This document shows positions 37,863 through 47,744 of a DNA stretch of 64,000 nucleotides, piece after piece. Below the pieces are notes generated by a model. That model was not told where the DNA came from and did no database searches. It saw only the letters and a list, made by a program, of their open reading frames with translations. Within the stretch, counting starts at the first letter, position 1; each line of letters begins with the position of its first letter. This DNA comes from JADKAV01 sp963733395 (lineage in GTDB: Bacteria > Actinomycetota > Actinomycetes > S36-B12 > UBA10799): positions 186,001 to 250,000 of the forward strand of contig CAVTCZ010000005.1 in the NCBI GenBank assembly GCA_963733395.1. Direction: 5' to 3'. A program made the translations under genes and the position numbers.

Positions 37863-39106
37863 GACGTCACCCCGGACGCTTCGTGGACCAGATCCACCAG
37901 GTCGACCACCGGCACGGAGGACCCGTCCTGCCAGCACGAGAGATTGTGGCGACAGCGCTGGCAGGCGCTGACCACCGAATCGGCGCCGACGTCGCGGGCT
38001 TCGGCGACGCGCTGGAGCGCGGCTGATCTGGCGACCTGCGGGTGGGCCTCGGGTACGCCACCACCAGCCCCACAGCAGTAGGCGTACTCGCGGATGCGAT
38101 GCATCTCCACGAGCTCCAACCCCGGGATGGCGCGCAGAACCTGACGCGGGGCGTCGTACACGCCCCCGACGCCGTAGTTGATGGGTTTGTCGGGCACGTA
38201 GTACGTCATGACGCCATGCGTTCGGCGCTCCTCGCCGTCCCAGGCCTGCGGCGGCTCGCTCTGGCGACCGAGGTAGCACGGGTCGTGGTAGGTCACCCGC
38301 GCAGGGATGGAGCGGGGCAGCTGCAACTGTCGCTGGCGGATGAGCGGCAGCAGGAACTCGCTGGCGTGCACCACCTCGGCCCGCGGGGCGCGTGCGTAAC
38401 GCGGGTACTTGGCGCGCAGCATGCCCAGGTCTTCCCCGCACAATGTGACAACGGTGCGTGCCCCGGTGGCATCCAGCCGCTCGGCCACCAGTCGGGCCTG
38501 CGCGGTGAAGATGTCCCGGTGGCCAGTCGAGTAGGCCTCGATCCCACTCTCGGGCTCGTCGCCTGACATGATGCCGAAATCGATGCGGGCGGCTTGCAGC
38601 AACTGGGCCAGCTTCTGCGCCGTCGCGGCATGTTGCGGATCGTGACGGGCGCCGGCGCCGACATACAGCAGCACCTCGGCTTGCGACTCCGGCAGGGTCT
38701 TGATGTCCAATCCATCCGCCCAGAACGCGAGCGGGGGCTGCTCTTCAGTTCGTGGCGGGGCGCCGAAACCCGATTCCACCAGATGCTCCTTGAGCGCCAT
38801 GATGACGTCCATGCGCTCGGCGGCCATGATGAATTTGCAGGAGACGTCGCACATCCCGCAGGTGGTGCAGGCAGAGACGATCTGCTGCAGGTCTTCGTCG
38901 ACGGGGACGCGCCCATCCAGCACCGCCAGCGCCATCACCTGCATCCCGCCGCCCGAATAGGCGTGGAAGTGATATTCGTCCACTGGTGGACAGGCAGTGA
39001 TGAACTGCGTCTGCTGGATGGTGGGCATGGGCACGAGCTTGCAGAGACTGCAGCGCACGCACTTCTTCATGTCGCGGCGCAGGGCTTCCAGTCGCTCTTG
39101 ACTCAT
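37859..39106 (-). CDS. (4Fe-4S)/CCG-domain oxidoreductase subunit (GlcF/HdrD-like)
   Basis: Protein of 415 residues with two 4Fe-4S clusters and two cysteine-rich CCG-type segments. Cluster cysteines are 16, 19 and 22 (CVRCSLC, with a further Pro-rich turn) and 80, 83, 86 and 90 (CTTCGMCDVSC). CCG segments include YHDPCYLGRQ, YCCGAGGG and CQRCRHNL. In glycolate oxidase, D-lactate dehydrogenase and heterodisulfide reductase such subunits take electrons from an FAD-linked oxidase, and the FAD gene follows directly with an ATGA overlap. It is intact and probably membrane-peripheral. Confidence 0.88.
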   Translation of the reverse strand: MSQERLEALRRDMKKCVRCSLCKLVPMPTIQQTQFITACPPVDEYHFHAYSGGGMQVMALAVLDGRVPVDEDLQQIVSACTTCGMCDVSCKFIMAAERMDVIMALKEHLVESGFGAPPRTEEQPPLAFWADGLDIKTLPESQAEVLLYVGAGARHDPQHAATAQKLAQLLQAARIDFGIMSGDEPESGIEAYSTGHRDIFTAQARLVAERLDATGARTVVTLCGEDLGMLRAKYPRYARAPRAEVVHASEFLLPLIRQRQLQLPRSIPARVTYHDPCYLGRQSEPPQAWDGEERRTHGVMTYYVPDKPINYGVGGVYDAPRQVLRAIPGLELVEMHRIREYAYCCGAGGGVPEAHPQVARSAALQRVAEARDVGADSVVSACQRCRHNLSCWQDGSSVPVVDLVDLVHEASGVTS

Positions 39107-39115
39107 GGGTGTCTC

Positions 39116-40192
39116 CTAGTGTTCCGCCACCGCCTTGAACAGGACGATTTCGTGCAGCGCCATGCCCGTTTCGCTGCGGGTCATCCCATCGCGCGTCACG
39201 TCGAGGTCGCAATCCGAGACCAGTCGGAAGTAGCCCGGTTTCAAGCGCAGGATCTTGCCTGCGAGGAACCGCAGCAGCGGGTTGAAGTTCTTGAGCATGT
39301 CCTGCGCTTCCAGCAGGTCCTTGAGCCTGAGATCGGCATGGAACGAGCCCGCAGCCTGCAGGTCGACGTGCTTCGGGAACCAGTACTTCGCCTGCGGGCT
39401 GTACTCGTAGTCATCGGGTCGGAAATCGAACTCACCCGTGCTCAGAACAACCTCTTCGCCATCGGCGAGCATGAGGACTTGCACCGTGTGGTGGCCCACT
39501 TTCTTGTTGCACTGGATGTACGCATACGACGCGGTGAAGGTCTGCGAGTAGATCCGCCCCCACATCCAGTAGTCGATGACGGTCTGGAACCCGAAGTTCA
39601 GCCAGTTGTGATCGTGGTAGCCGATGCCCGACACCCGGTGGGTCTCGGCGCCATCGCGGATCGTCCCCTCGACTCGGGCGCGCGCGAAGGGGATCACCCA
39701 GCCGAAGTACCCGAGGTCCGCGAACTGGGAAATGCCCGTGCCGGGCTTCCAGCCGTTGACCTGGGCAGTGTAGGTGAGCCGGCAGGCGAGGTCCGGCTCT
39801 TCGACGATGATGTCGTAGACGGGGAGTTCTCCTGCCTGCTGCTCGACTCGCAGCGTGTTGCCCCCGATGGTGACTTCGGGTTTGTCCCGCGCGGCCGAGA
39901 AGCTCGACCTGGGATAGGGGAAGAACTTCTGGACTCGCTTGCCGTCCGGCCTGAGCAGCACAACTTCGATGCCCGTCTTCCCCTTCCGTCCCGGGTTCGG
40001 GTTCGAGGCGTGGAAGAAGACCACGATCGTGTGCCCGCTGTCCAGGTGGGCATCGAAATACCACCATTCGTACAGACCCCTTTTGCCCATGTCGATGTGC
40101 AGACCGTCATCGGCTGGCTGCAGCACTCCTATGTGGGAGTCCTGCCTGCCGGGGCCGGTCCAGCCTTCGATGACTGCCGTTCGATCGGCCAT
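39116..40192 (-). CDS. CrtC/AttH-type lipocalin-like protein
   Basis: Protein of 358 residues with two lipocalin-like halves, as in hydroxyneurosporene synthase (CrtC) and related hydratases or isomerases. Marks are YEWWYFDAHLDSGHTIVVFF near the N-terminus and GYHDHNWLNFGFQ in the middle, where CrtC-like enzymes have their acidic/His residues. No signal peptide. It lies 9 bases before the Fe-S gene and is the first gene of the three-gene unit, so it probably acts on the same hydrophobic substrate, for example adding water to or isomerising a double bond. That is inference. Confidence 0.75.
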   Translation of the reverse strand: MADRTAVIEGWTGPGRQDSHIGVLQPADDGLHIDMGKRGLYEWWYFDAHLDSGHTIVVFFHASNPNPGRKGKTGIEVVLLRPDGKRVQKFFPYPRSSFSAARDKPEVTIGGNTLRVEQQAGELPVYDIIVEEPDLACRLTYTAQVNGWKPGTGISQFADLGYFGWVIPFARARVEGTIRDGAETHRVSGIGYHDHNWLNFGFQTVIDYWMWGRIYSQTFTASYAYIQCNKKVGHHTVQVLMLADGEEVVLSTGEFDFRPDDYEYSPQAKYWFPKHVDLQAAGSFHADLRLKDLLEAQDMLKNFNPLLRFLAGKILRLKPGYFRLVSDCDLDVTRDGMTRSETGMALHEIVLFKAVAEH

Positions 40193-40823
40193 GGCAACTC
40201 CTCAGACGTGGGCAGTCCTCAGCGCTGGTTGTGCTGAAGGCCGTTGTGAGGGCTTGGTTAGAGTCTCCCACTCCGGGGTCTCGCATGCTGGGCGTTGAGA
40301 CCATTGGCGACCTTCGGTGCGGTCGCGGCCCGCGGACGTCGCCTGGTGCGCAGCACGGTCGCAGCCCGGGGTGAGAGGTTGACCAAGTGCGCCGTAAGCG
40401 GCCGAGCGCGCCGATGCCGGGGTCGGCCGGCCCCCACCCCGACGCCCCGGGGGAAACCGCAAGCACCCGATGTCGTCGAGGTGCTGCGACTGCGTCACTT
40501 GATGATGGCGTCCACGATCGGCCGGTGGACGGCGTCGCATACCGCGGGACCGGTTCACCCGTGACGGGCTCGGAGACGACCTGCTCGGGGCTCCCGGCCG
40601 ACGATATGACCGAGTTCGTTCCCGACCCGACGTGCCAAGAGGCCACAGCCACCCCGGCGGCGCCGCGGATGGCCAGTACCGCCCCATCCGAGGCCGCCCG
40701 TGTCGCGTGCTTCATGTTTCATCCGCAGGACTGTCCTTTCGCCGTGCTGGCGGACGTGGTGCCGCCTGTGAGTCACGATGCGGGACCGATGCCAAGAGGT
40801 CGCTGGAGACCGAGGTTCGCTGG

Positions 40824-40841
40824 CTTTCAGGGTTCTCTCAG
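40824..40841 (+). promoter_or_regulatory. Direct-repeat operator before the histidine kinase gene
   Basis: CTTTCAG (40824-40830) and CTCTCAG (40835-40841), 11 bases apart, end 10 bases before the -10 box. This is the arrangement of an OmpR-family activator site. The same pair occurs at 43028-43045 and, on the other strand, at 42987-43004. Confidence 0.6.
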
Positions 40842-40851
40842 CCGCCCGACC

Positions 40852-40857
40852 TATGCT
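40852..40857 (+). promoter_or_regulatory. -10 box (TATGCT), leaderless start of the kinase gene
   Basis: TATGCT is followed by 7 bases and ATG at 40865. Confidence 0.5.
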
Positions 40858-40864
40858 CCATGAC

Positions 40865-42261
40865 ATGGGGCGACGTACGTCGGTGGCGAGTTGGTGGGGC
40901 GGCCACGGGATCCGCTCGCGATCGACGATCGTGGCCGTCGCCGCTGTCACAGCCGCACTTGTGGTCATCGGGGTCGGCGTGGCGACCGTGCTCAGCCAGG
41001 CCTTGACGGCGTCCGTCCGGCGAAGCGTCGTCCAGCGGGCAAACGATACGGCGGCGCTGGCCGCGGACGACCTGGACGCTGCCTTGGCCACCGCCAACGC
41101 CCCCCCGGGTGACGCGACCCTCTTGCAGGTCCTGGACCCATCCGGCCAGGTACTGCTGGCGTCACCGGGCATCTCCGGGGAGCCCGGCATCGTTGCGGCG
41201 GGGGCCGCCAGCCAGGGCATGCTCACCGCCGAGGTGCCGGATTGCGTTCGTCAGACGGCGATACGTTGATCAAGTGGCGGCGGTCCAGAGTGCCCTCGAG
41301 GAACGGCGATCTGACGGTGATCGCGGCCCGAATCGCTGACTCCGGTGCAACGCATCGTCCGCATCGTGCTGATGGCCTTGGCGGCTGTGGCCCCCTTCCT
41401 GCTCGCAGCGGTCGGCGCCACCGCCTGGTCCGCGGATTGGCCGGTCGCTCAAGCGTGGACCGGATCCGACCCGCGTCGAGGACATCAGCGCGGCGGATCT
41501 CACCGAGCGGGTGCCAGTGCCGCAGGCCAAGGATGGATCGAGCGACTGGCCCGCACGATGAACCACATGCTCGACGGCCTCGAGCACGCGATGGACGCGC
41601 AGCGGCGGTTCGTCGCCGATTCCAGTCACGAAGCTCAAGAGCCCACTGGCGTCGATGCGAACGACCCTGGACGTCGCAGCCCGGACCGATGGCATCACCC
41701 CGCTGGCGCAGCCGTACTCAGCGACGAAGTCGATCGGATGACCCGACTGGTGGCGGACCTGCTCCTGCTGGCCAGGACCGACGAGCAGCAGCTACCGCCG
41801 CGACGCGTCGACGTGGACCTTGATGACGTGATGGCCGCCGAGGCGCAGCGTCTTCGAAGTCAGGGGCTCCAGGTGCAGGCGGATATCGCACCTGCGCGCG
41901 TCACGGGTGATCCCTCCCAACTCGCCGGATGGTGCGTAATCTCACGGACAACGCGGCGCGGTTCGCGCGGTCGGCCGTCCGCCTCACCGTTCGCAGCGAG
42001 GACTCGAATGCGCTAGTGGTTGTGGCCGACGACGGTCCCGGAATCCCAGTTGCGAGCCGGGAGGATGTATTCGGCCGGTTCGTTCGGTTGGACGAACACC
42101 GCTCACGCAACGATGGCGGGGTGGGTTTGGGGCTTGCGATCGTGCAGGAGGTGGCGCGGTTACACGGAGGCAACGCCGTGATCGGCGAGAGCGAGCTGGT
42201 GGCGCTCAGGTCATCGTTGACCCTGCCGTTGGCCGAGGTCAGCACAGCGTCCAGGCAGTAG
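40865..42261 (+). pseudogene. Sensor histidine kinase, several frameshifts
   Basis: Pieces of a two-membrane-helix histidine kinase. The frame at 40865-41269 gives an N-terminal helix (TIVAVAAVTAALVVIGVGVA) and sensor domain. A second helix follows (VLMALAAVAPFLLAAVG). HAMP residues (ISAADLTERVPVP) are in another frame near 41490. The His is in RRFVADSSHE (near 41630), the helix DEVDRMTRLVADLLLLART is near 41730, and the ATPase domain (NLTDNAARFA, DDGPGIP, GGVGLGLAIVQEV) is in the last frame from 41929. At least four indels are needed to join them. Every module is present and motifs are well kept, so read errors are as likely as true decay. Confidence 0.75.
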
Positions 42262-42914
42262 CCGAACCCACGGACCGTGCGGATGGAATGGACGCCGAAC
42301 GGGGCGTCGATCTTCCTTCGCAGGTAGCCGACGTACACCTCGACGACGTTCAGTGGTCCATCGAAATTGACGTCCGCACACGTGGTCCAGCAACTCGCTC
42401 TTGGAGATCACCGCGCCGGCGTTGCGCATGAGGTACTCGAGCAGAGCGAACTCTCTGGGCGTCAAGTCGATCGACGAACCCGCCCTCTGCGCGGTGCGTG
42501 TCGCCGGATCCAGCACAAGGTCGGCGACCTGTAGTTGCGCCGGGCGCTCTGCCACGATCCTTCGCAACAGTGCCCGAATGCGGGCCAACAGCACAACGAA
42601 ACTGAAGGGCTTCGTCGAGGTAGTCGTCCGCGCCGAGGTCGAGGGCGTCGGCCTGGTCGTATTCCCCGTCCTTGGCCGTGAGCATCAGAACCGGGGTCCA
42701 GACGCCCCTGCTCACGCAGTTGCTCGATCACGCGGTAGCCGCTCAGCCCCGGCAGCATCAGGTCGAGGGTCACGAGGTCGTAGCCGTGCTCAGTGGCAGC
42801 CCACAGGGCCTCCTGGCCGTCATGGGCGACGTCGACCATGAAACCCTCCGCCTCCAAGCCACTGCGAATGGCGGCAGCGAGGTGCACTTCGTCGTCGACG
42901 ACAAGGACCGTCAT
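42250..42914 (-). pseudogene. OmpR-type response regulator, several frameshifts
   Basis: Partner of the kinase, encoded tail to tail with it. The receiver starts MTVLVVDDEVHLAAAIRSGL and has the phospho-acceptor in DLVTLDLMLPGLSG. After an indel near 42710 further receiver sequence (PVLMLTAKDGEYDQADALDLGADDYL) is in a second frame. The DNA-binding domain (LTPREFALLEYLMRNAG) lies in the first frame again after about 42600, and its end (YVGYLRRKIDAP, IRTVRGFGYCL) in another. At least three indels. The 3' limit is approximate because the last frame stays open beyond the kinase stop. Confidence 0.75.
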
Positions 42915-42986
42915 GGTCTTCCGATCTTCTCAGCAGCATGGTGATGCCCCGCGGCCGAACGGCTCGTCTCAGGTTCCGTCACGGTT

Positions 42987-43004
42987 CCTGAGAAGATCCT
43001 GAGA
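42987..43004 (-). promoter_or_regulatory. Direct-repeat operator before the response regulator gene
   Basis: On the reverse strand CTCTCAG and TTCTCAG lie 11 bases apart upstream of the regulator gene, in the same orientation relative to transcription as the pairs before the kinase and membrane protein genes. This suggests autoregulation. Confidence 0.55.
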
Positions 43005-43027
43005 GCCCGCTGCCGGTTCGTAGCCGA

Positions 43028-43045
43028 CTCTCAGCCTGCTCTCAG
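43028..43045 (+). promoter_or_regulatory. Direct-repeat operator before the COG4705-like gene
   Basis: CTCTCAG at 43028-43034 and 43039-43045, exactly 11 bases apart. A weak -10-like hexamer CAGAGT (43057-43062) follows 11 bases later, and ATG 43070 comes 7 bases after it, the same layout as at the kinase gene. Confidence 0.6.
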
Positions 43046-43069
43046 CGCCGGCTGGGCAGAGTGCCAGTC

Positions 43070-44394
43070 ATGACTCGCACTGACACCATGACCCCGAATC
43101 TCATGGATCGCAGGCTTCTGAACAAGGTCCCAGAGGTCACGATCTTCTTCTGGATCATCAAGATCCTCTGTACGACCGTCGGGGAGTCCGCTGCCGACTT
43201 CCTGAACGTCAACCTGAACTAGGGACTCACCGCTACCTCGATCGTGACCGGGGTCCTGCTGGCCGTCATCCTCACGGCCCAGATGTCGTTGAAGCGCTAC
43301 GTGGCCACCGTCTACTGGCTGGCCGTCGTGCTGGTGAGCGTGGTCGGCACCCTGGTCAGCGACAACCTCGCGGACAACCTCGGAGCTCCCTTGGAGGTCA
43401 GCACCGTGTTCTTCGCCGTGCTGCTGGCCGTCGTCTTCACGGCCTGGTACGCCAGCGAGGAACCCTGTCGATCCACTCCATCCACACCCGTCGACGTGAG
43501 GCGTTCTACTGGCTGGCGATCCTGGTGACCTTCGCGCTGGGCACTGCGGTCGGTGACCTGATCGCCGAGGGGCTCGGCGTCGGCTACTTCTGGACCGGAG
43601 TACTGTGCGCGGGATTGATCGCCCTGATCACGATCGCCTGGCGACTCGGGCTCGATGCGAGTGCTCGCGTTCTGGATCGCCTACATCCTCACCCGGCCGC
43701 TCGGGGCCTCGATCGGGGACTTCCGCGCCCAGCCTTCGGACAGCGGTGGACTGGCCCTCGGGGTCGCCACGACAGCGCGATATTCCTGACCGCAATCGTT
43801 CTCACGATCGCGTACCTGAGCGTGCGCAAGCGCGATGTCATCACTGTCCCCGACGACGCAGCGGAACTGGCCGAGCTCGACGAGCCCGAGACCGCGCCGC
43901 ACCACCGGGTGCAGTGCAGGCGCTCGGCGTTGGTGCAGACCGTGGTGGTCCTGGCCCTGTTCGTGATCGTCGGGGGGACCTTCTACGCGGTCAGGACGAA
44001 CACCCTTGATGCGCAGGCCGCGGCCATCGGTGACCAGACGGCATTCCCGTTGGGTGACATGTCGCAGTACGTCATCATCACCCAGGACACCCTTTCCCTC
44101 TTGGAGTCCGGACAGCAAGCGGCGGCGACTGCGCGGATCACCGATCTGGAGACCGCTTGGGATGAGTCGACAGCAACGTTGAAGCGCGGCGACCAGGCTG
44201 CGTGGACGGGCGTTGACGACAAGATCGACGCAGTACTGCGGGAGTTGCGCTCCACCAGTCCGAACCCGACCACGGAGAAGGCAGCGCTGGAGGACCTCCT
44301 CTCCAAATGGGAACGGCGCCCAGCCGGCGTCGTGAGAGGCAGGCGCGGGCGACGCACCCCGCTCACCCGAACGGCAGGCGCTCGTCCGCGGTGA
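43070..44394 (+). pseudogene. COG4705-like membrane protein with extra C-terminal domain, disrupted
   Basis: The first frame gives NKVPEVTIFFWIIKILCTTV and FLNVNLN, then a TAG at 43219; the same frame goes on with GLTATSIVTGVLLAVILTAQ and further helices. This resembles COG4705 repeat membrane proteins. A frameshift near 43460 leads to FYWLAILVTFALGTAVGDLI, and another near 43650-43790 leads to IFLTAIVLTIAYLSV. Unlike normal COG4705 proteins it continues with an acidic linker, one more helix (ALVQTVVVLALFVIVGGTFY) and a helical extracellular domain of about 110 residues. The true end is uncertain and the last frame overlaps the next gene. Confidence 0.6.
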
Positions 44395-45608
44395 TGCTCG
44401 CCCGGCCGGCGGCACGCCAGGCCCGTGCGGTGGTGTCGAGGTCCTCGTCGGTGACCAGGTTCGCCATCACCCGGAAGGCGATCTTCATGAGCGTCGCGGA
44501 GCGCATTCCCACTGGTCCGAGCGTCGGTAGCAGGTGTGGCACGGTCAACAGGCCCGCGAGTCGTCGGGCGATGGAGAAGGCCGACCCGTAGTGCTCCCGC
44601 AGCAGCGTCGGCCACGCGGCCTCGTAGTCGGAGGTCCCGGCGGCCATCATCTGGGCGGCCAGGCGCCCGGTCTCCAGTCCGTAGTCGATGCCCTCGCCGT
44701 TGAGCGGGTTCACGCAGCCGGCCGCGTCGCCGACGAGCATCCAGTTCGGTCCGGCCACGCCGCTGACCGCCCCACCCATCGGCAGCAGGGCTGACTTCGC
44801 TGCGCGGATCTCGCCGGCCAGTTCCCACTCGTCGCGCACCTGGCCGGCGTACACCTGGGTGAGATTGCGCAGGTTGACATCCGCCGGCCGCCGGTCGGTG
44901 GCCAGGGTGCCGACCCCCAGGTTGACCTCCCCATCGCCGAGCGGGAAGACCCAGCCGTAGCCGGACAGGATCTTGCCATCGGCGTCGCGCAGTTCCAAAT
45001 GAGAGGTGATCCACGGATCGTCGCTGCGGCCGCTCTTGACGTAACTGCGCGCCGCGACCCCGTAGGCCGTGTTCTTGTGCCATTCGCGGCCGAGGATGCG
45101 GCTCAACTGGGAGCGGGCACCGTCGGCGATGATCAGCCGCCGGCATGCCACCTCGCCGGCGCTGGTTGCCGACCTTGAAGACGACGCCGGCGACCCGGTT
45201 GCCGGACCGGATCACATCCACGGCCTGGTGGCTCTCCAGGGGTTCGGCCCCGGAGTCGAGGGCGGTCTGCCGGATCGCCGCATCCAGGACCGTGCGGGGG
45301 ACGGCCGAGCCGTACTTGGGGAAGGCACCGTCCGGCCACGGCAGGTAGAGCGTCTGACCGAAGCCATGCGTGCGCAGGCCCCAGTTGCGCACCCGTCCGT
45401 CGAGCCAGGCGGTCAGTCCCAGGCGATCCAACTCGGCCATGGCGCGGGGGGTGAGCCCGTCGCCACACGCCTTGTCCCGGGGGAAGACCGCTGCGTCGGC
45501 AAGGACCACGTCCAGCCCGTGCCGCGCGGCCCACGCCGCCGCCGAGGAGCCAGCGGGACCGGCGCCGATGACCAGCACATCGGTCGAGGTGGGCAAGGGG
45601 TTCGTCAT
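44363..45608 (-). CDS. Geranylgeranyl-reductase-family flavoprotein, one frameshift
   Basis: FAD-dependent oxidoreductase of about 415 residues of the geranylgeranyl/digeranylgeranyl reductase family, which reduces isoprenoid double bonds (for example in menaquinone side chains). The N-terminal frame has VLVIGAGPAGSSAAAWAARHG and DKACGDGLTPRAM; after an indel near 45150 the second frame has LIIADGARSQLSRILG and WMLVGDAAGCVNPLNGEGID. The span is 1246 bases (3n+1). ATG 45608 gives the normal start. It may be transcribed with the GGDEF-EAL gene upstream on the same strand. Confidence 0.85.
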
Positions 45609-45707
45609 AGCCCTTCCATTGTCGTGGCTGAACGGGCGCAGGGCATTCGCAGGTCGGCTGATCCAGGCGTCGGCGAGCATCGCCGCAGGGCAGCAGTGCC
45701 CGCCCAC

Positions 45708-47744
45708 TCAGGTGGACACGCGAGCTGTCATCCAGTCCCGGACCTGTTCCTTGGTCAACGGCTCCGACCACAGGAATCCCTGAGCCACCCGACCGCCCAG
45801 TTCACGCAGTGCGTCGAGTTGTTCGGGGGTCTCCACCCCTTCGGCGATGACCTCGAGGTGCAGCGACTCCGACATCTTGATGATGGCGTCCACGAGCGGG
45901 CGGTCGAAGGCGTCGTCGCTTCCGCCCAGCCCCCGGATGAAGGAACGATCGATCTTGACCGTCGTCACCGGCAGTCGTTTGAGGTACGTCAACGACGAGT
46001 ACCCCGTACCGAAGTCGTCGACTGCCAGGTGCAGGCCGAGTGCGCGCAGGGCGACCAGCGTGTCCACGACCGGTTCCAGGTCGTTCATGACGGCGGACTC
46101 GGTGATCTCGAGATGAACCGCCGACGGTGGGATTCCCGCACGCTGCATCGACGCAGCGACCTGCTCCACCAGCCCGGGTGCCTGCAGTTGGCGCGACGAG
46201 ATGTTCACGGCCACCCAGAGGTCCCCGGTGTGCGGGAACTCCTCGCGCCACCGCTGCACCTGGGACAGGGCATCGTCGAGCACCCACGCCCCGATCGGCA
46301 CGATGAGCCCGGTCTCCTCGGCGGCGGGGATGAACAAGCCCGGCGCGATCAGTCCCCGTTCCGGGTCATCCCACCGGATCAGGGCCTCCAGCCCGACTGT
46401 GCTGCCCGTCTCTATCTCGACGATCGGCTGGTAGACGGTCCGGAACTCGCCGCGGTCCAGGGCCCGCCGCAGCCCCACGGCATCCTGGAGGCGCTCGTCG
46501 GCCTGCCGGTGCATCGCCTCGTCGAAGAGCACCACCTGATCGCGGCCGCGCTCCTTCGCCCGGTACATTGCGGCGTCGGCATCCCGCAGCAACGTCTGCG
46601 GATCGGAGGAGTCGGTGGCCAGTGCCGCGCCGATGCTGGCGGTGACTGCGACCTGGTGGGCCTCGGATGCGAACGGTTCCCGCAGGGCGCTTGTGACGCG
46701 GTGGGCCAGTGCGTCGACTTCCTCGTCCCGGACGTCATCGCAGACGATGACGAACTCGTCGCCGCCGAACCGGGCCAGGGTGTCGCCGGACCGCACTGCG
46801 GACTGCAGTCGGCCGGCCACGTCGATGAGCAGAGCATCGCCGGCGTGGTGCCCGAGGCTGTCGTTGACCACCTTGAACAGGTCCAGATCCAGGAAGAACA
46901 CCACGACCCGTCCCTCGGACCGGCTGGACCGGGCCAGGGCCTGTTCGATCCGGTCGGTCAACAACAATCGGTTCGGCAAGCCGGTCAACGGATCGTGCAG
47001 CGCCTGGTGTTCCTGTTCCCGGGACATCTGGGCGGCCTTCTGCACGGCCAGCAACGGGAGCAGCAACAGCGGCAGCAGGGTCCAGGAGTACTGATGGGCC
47101 ACGGCGACGATCGCCACGAGTGGCGACAGCGCGAGCACGGCCAGCACCGAGACCGTGTAGAACCAGAACTCGTCGGTGAACGCCTCCCACCACGACTGGT
47201 CGTAGTACTGCGCCAAGCCGGAAACCAGCGCAAGGTTGACGAGGTGGTAGGCGATCCACGATCCGAAGATCCACAACAGGTCCTGTCCGGACAGGTCCGC
47301 ATGCGGTGCGAAGGGTGTCGGTGCCGCGCCCGCGGCGAACATGACCAGCCAGGCGGCGCTGAGGCTGGTCACATCCTGGCCGACGTTGAACAGGATCTTC
47401 CAGAGCGGTTTGCGCTGCAGCAGTTCGGACAGCAGGGTGGCCCCGGCGTGCAGCAGGACGGCCGGGTACAGGCCCCACAGGTACATCGCGGCGAAGACGA
47501 ACGCCAGCGAGATGGAAACCGGGTTGCCGACCAGTCGCGTCATGACGATCGGGCGCAACTCGCTGAGCACGATCACCGCCGCGATCATCAGCAGCGGTGG
47601 CCCCATCGCCTGCAGAGCGGCGGGGCTCAAGCGCAGAACCGACAGGATCACCAGGGACCAGCCCAGCCAGGTGCACGCCTGCCACGTGACGGCGAACAGG
47701 CTGGGGCGCCACACAGACGGGTGTGTTGGTTTTGTCGGCGCCAC
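45708..47744 (-). CDS. Membrane GGDEF-EAL protein (cyclic-di-GMP enzyme)
   Basis: Intact protein of 678 residues with a membrane sensor region of several helices (about 15-240), a diguanylate cyclase domain and a phosphodiesterase domain. The cyclase active site RFGGDEF (GGDEF 327-331) and its metal-binding FLDLDLFKVVND are complete; the EAL motif (GLEALIRW, 453-455), DDFGTGYSS and KIDRSFI are also complete, so both activities look possible. GTG start with GGGAGG 7 bases upstream. A second GGDEF gene lies 1.3 kb away. It is undamaged although its neighbours are frameshifted. Confidence 0.93.
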   Translation of the reverse strand: MAPTKPTHPSVWRPSLFAVTWQACTWLGWSLVILSVLRLSPAALQAMGPPLLMIAAVIVLSELRPIVMTRLVGNPVSISLAFVFAAMYLWGLYPAVLLHAGATLLSELLQRKPLWKILFNVGQDVTSLSAAWLVMFAAGAAPTPFAPHADLSGQDLLWIFGSWIAYHLVNLALVSGLAQYYDQSWWEAFTDEFWFYTVSVLAVLALSPLVAIVAVAHQYSWTLLPLLLLPLLAVQKAAQMSREQEHQALHDPLTGLPNRLLLTDRIEQALARSSRSEGRVVVFFLDLDLFKVVNDSLGHHAGDALLIDVAGRLQSAVRSGDTLARFGGDEFVIVCDDVRDEEVDALAHRVTSALREPFASEAHQVAVTASIGAALATDSSDPQTLLRDADAAMYRAKERGRDQVVLFDEAMHRQADERLQDAVGLRRALDRGEFRTVYQPIVEIETGSTVGLEALIRWDDPERGLIAPGLFIPAAEETGLIVPIGAWVLDDALSQVQRWREEFPHTGDLWVAVNISSRQLQAPGLVEQVAASMQRAGIPPSAVHLEITESAVMNDLEPVVDTLVALRALGLHLAVDDFGTGYSSLTYLKRLPVTTVKIDRSFIRGLGGSDDAFDRPLVDAIIKMSESLHLEVIAEGVETPEQLDALRELGGRVAQGFLWSEPLTKEQVRDWMTARVST

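Larger units (their letters stand above)
40193..40864. other. Intergenic region with possible gene debris
   Basis: About 670 bases. On the reverse strand an ATG at 40715 opens a signal-like stretch (VLAIRGAAGVAVASWHV) that fades into sequence without protein character; it could be the remnant of a small secreted protein. The right end holds the operator and -10 box of the histidine kinase gene. Nothing else is supported. Confidence 0.4.

Noticed and set aside
40107..40715. Reverse-strand gene for a secreted protein of about 200 residues
   Set aside because: Only the first 30 residues look like a signal peptide; the rest has no protein character, so it was listed as possible debris instead.
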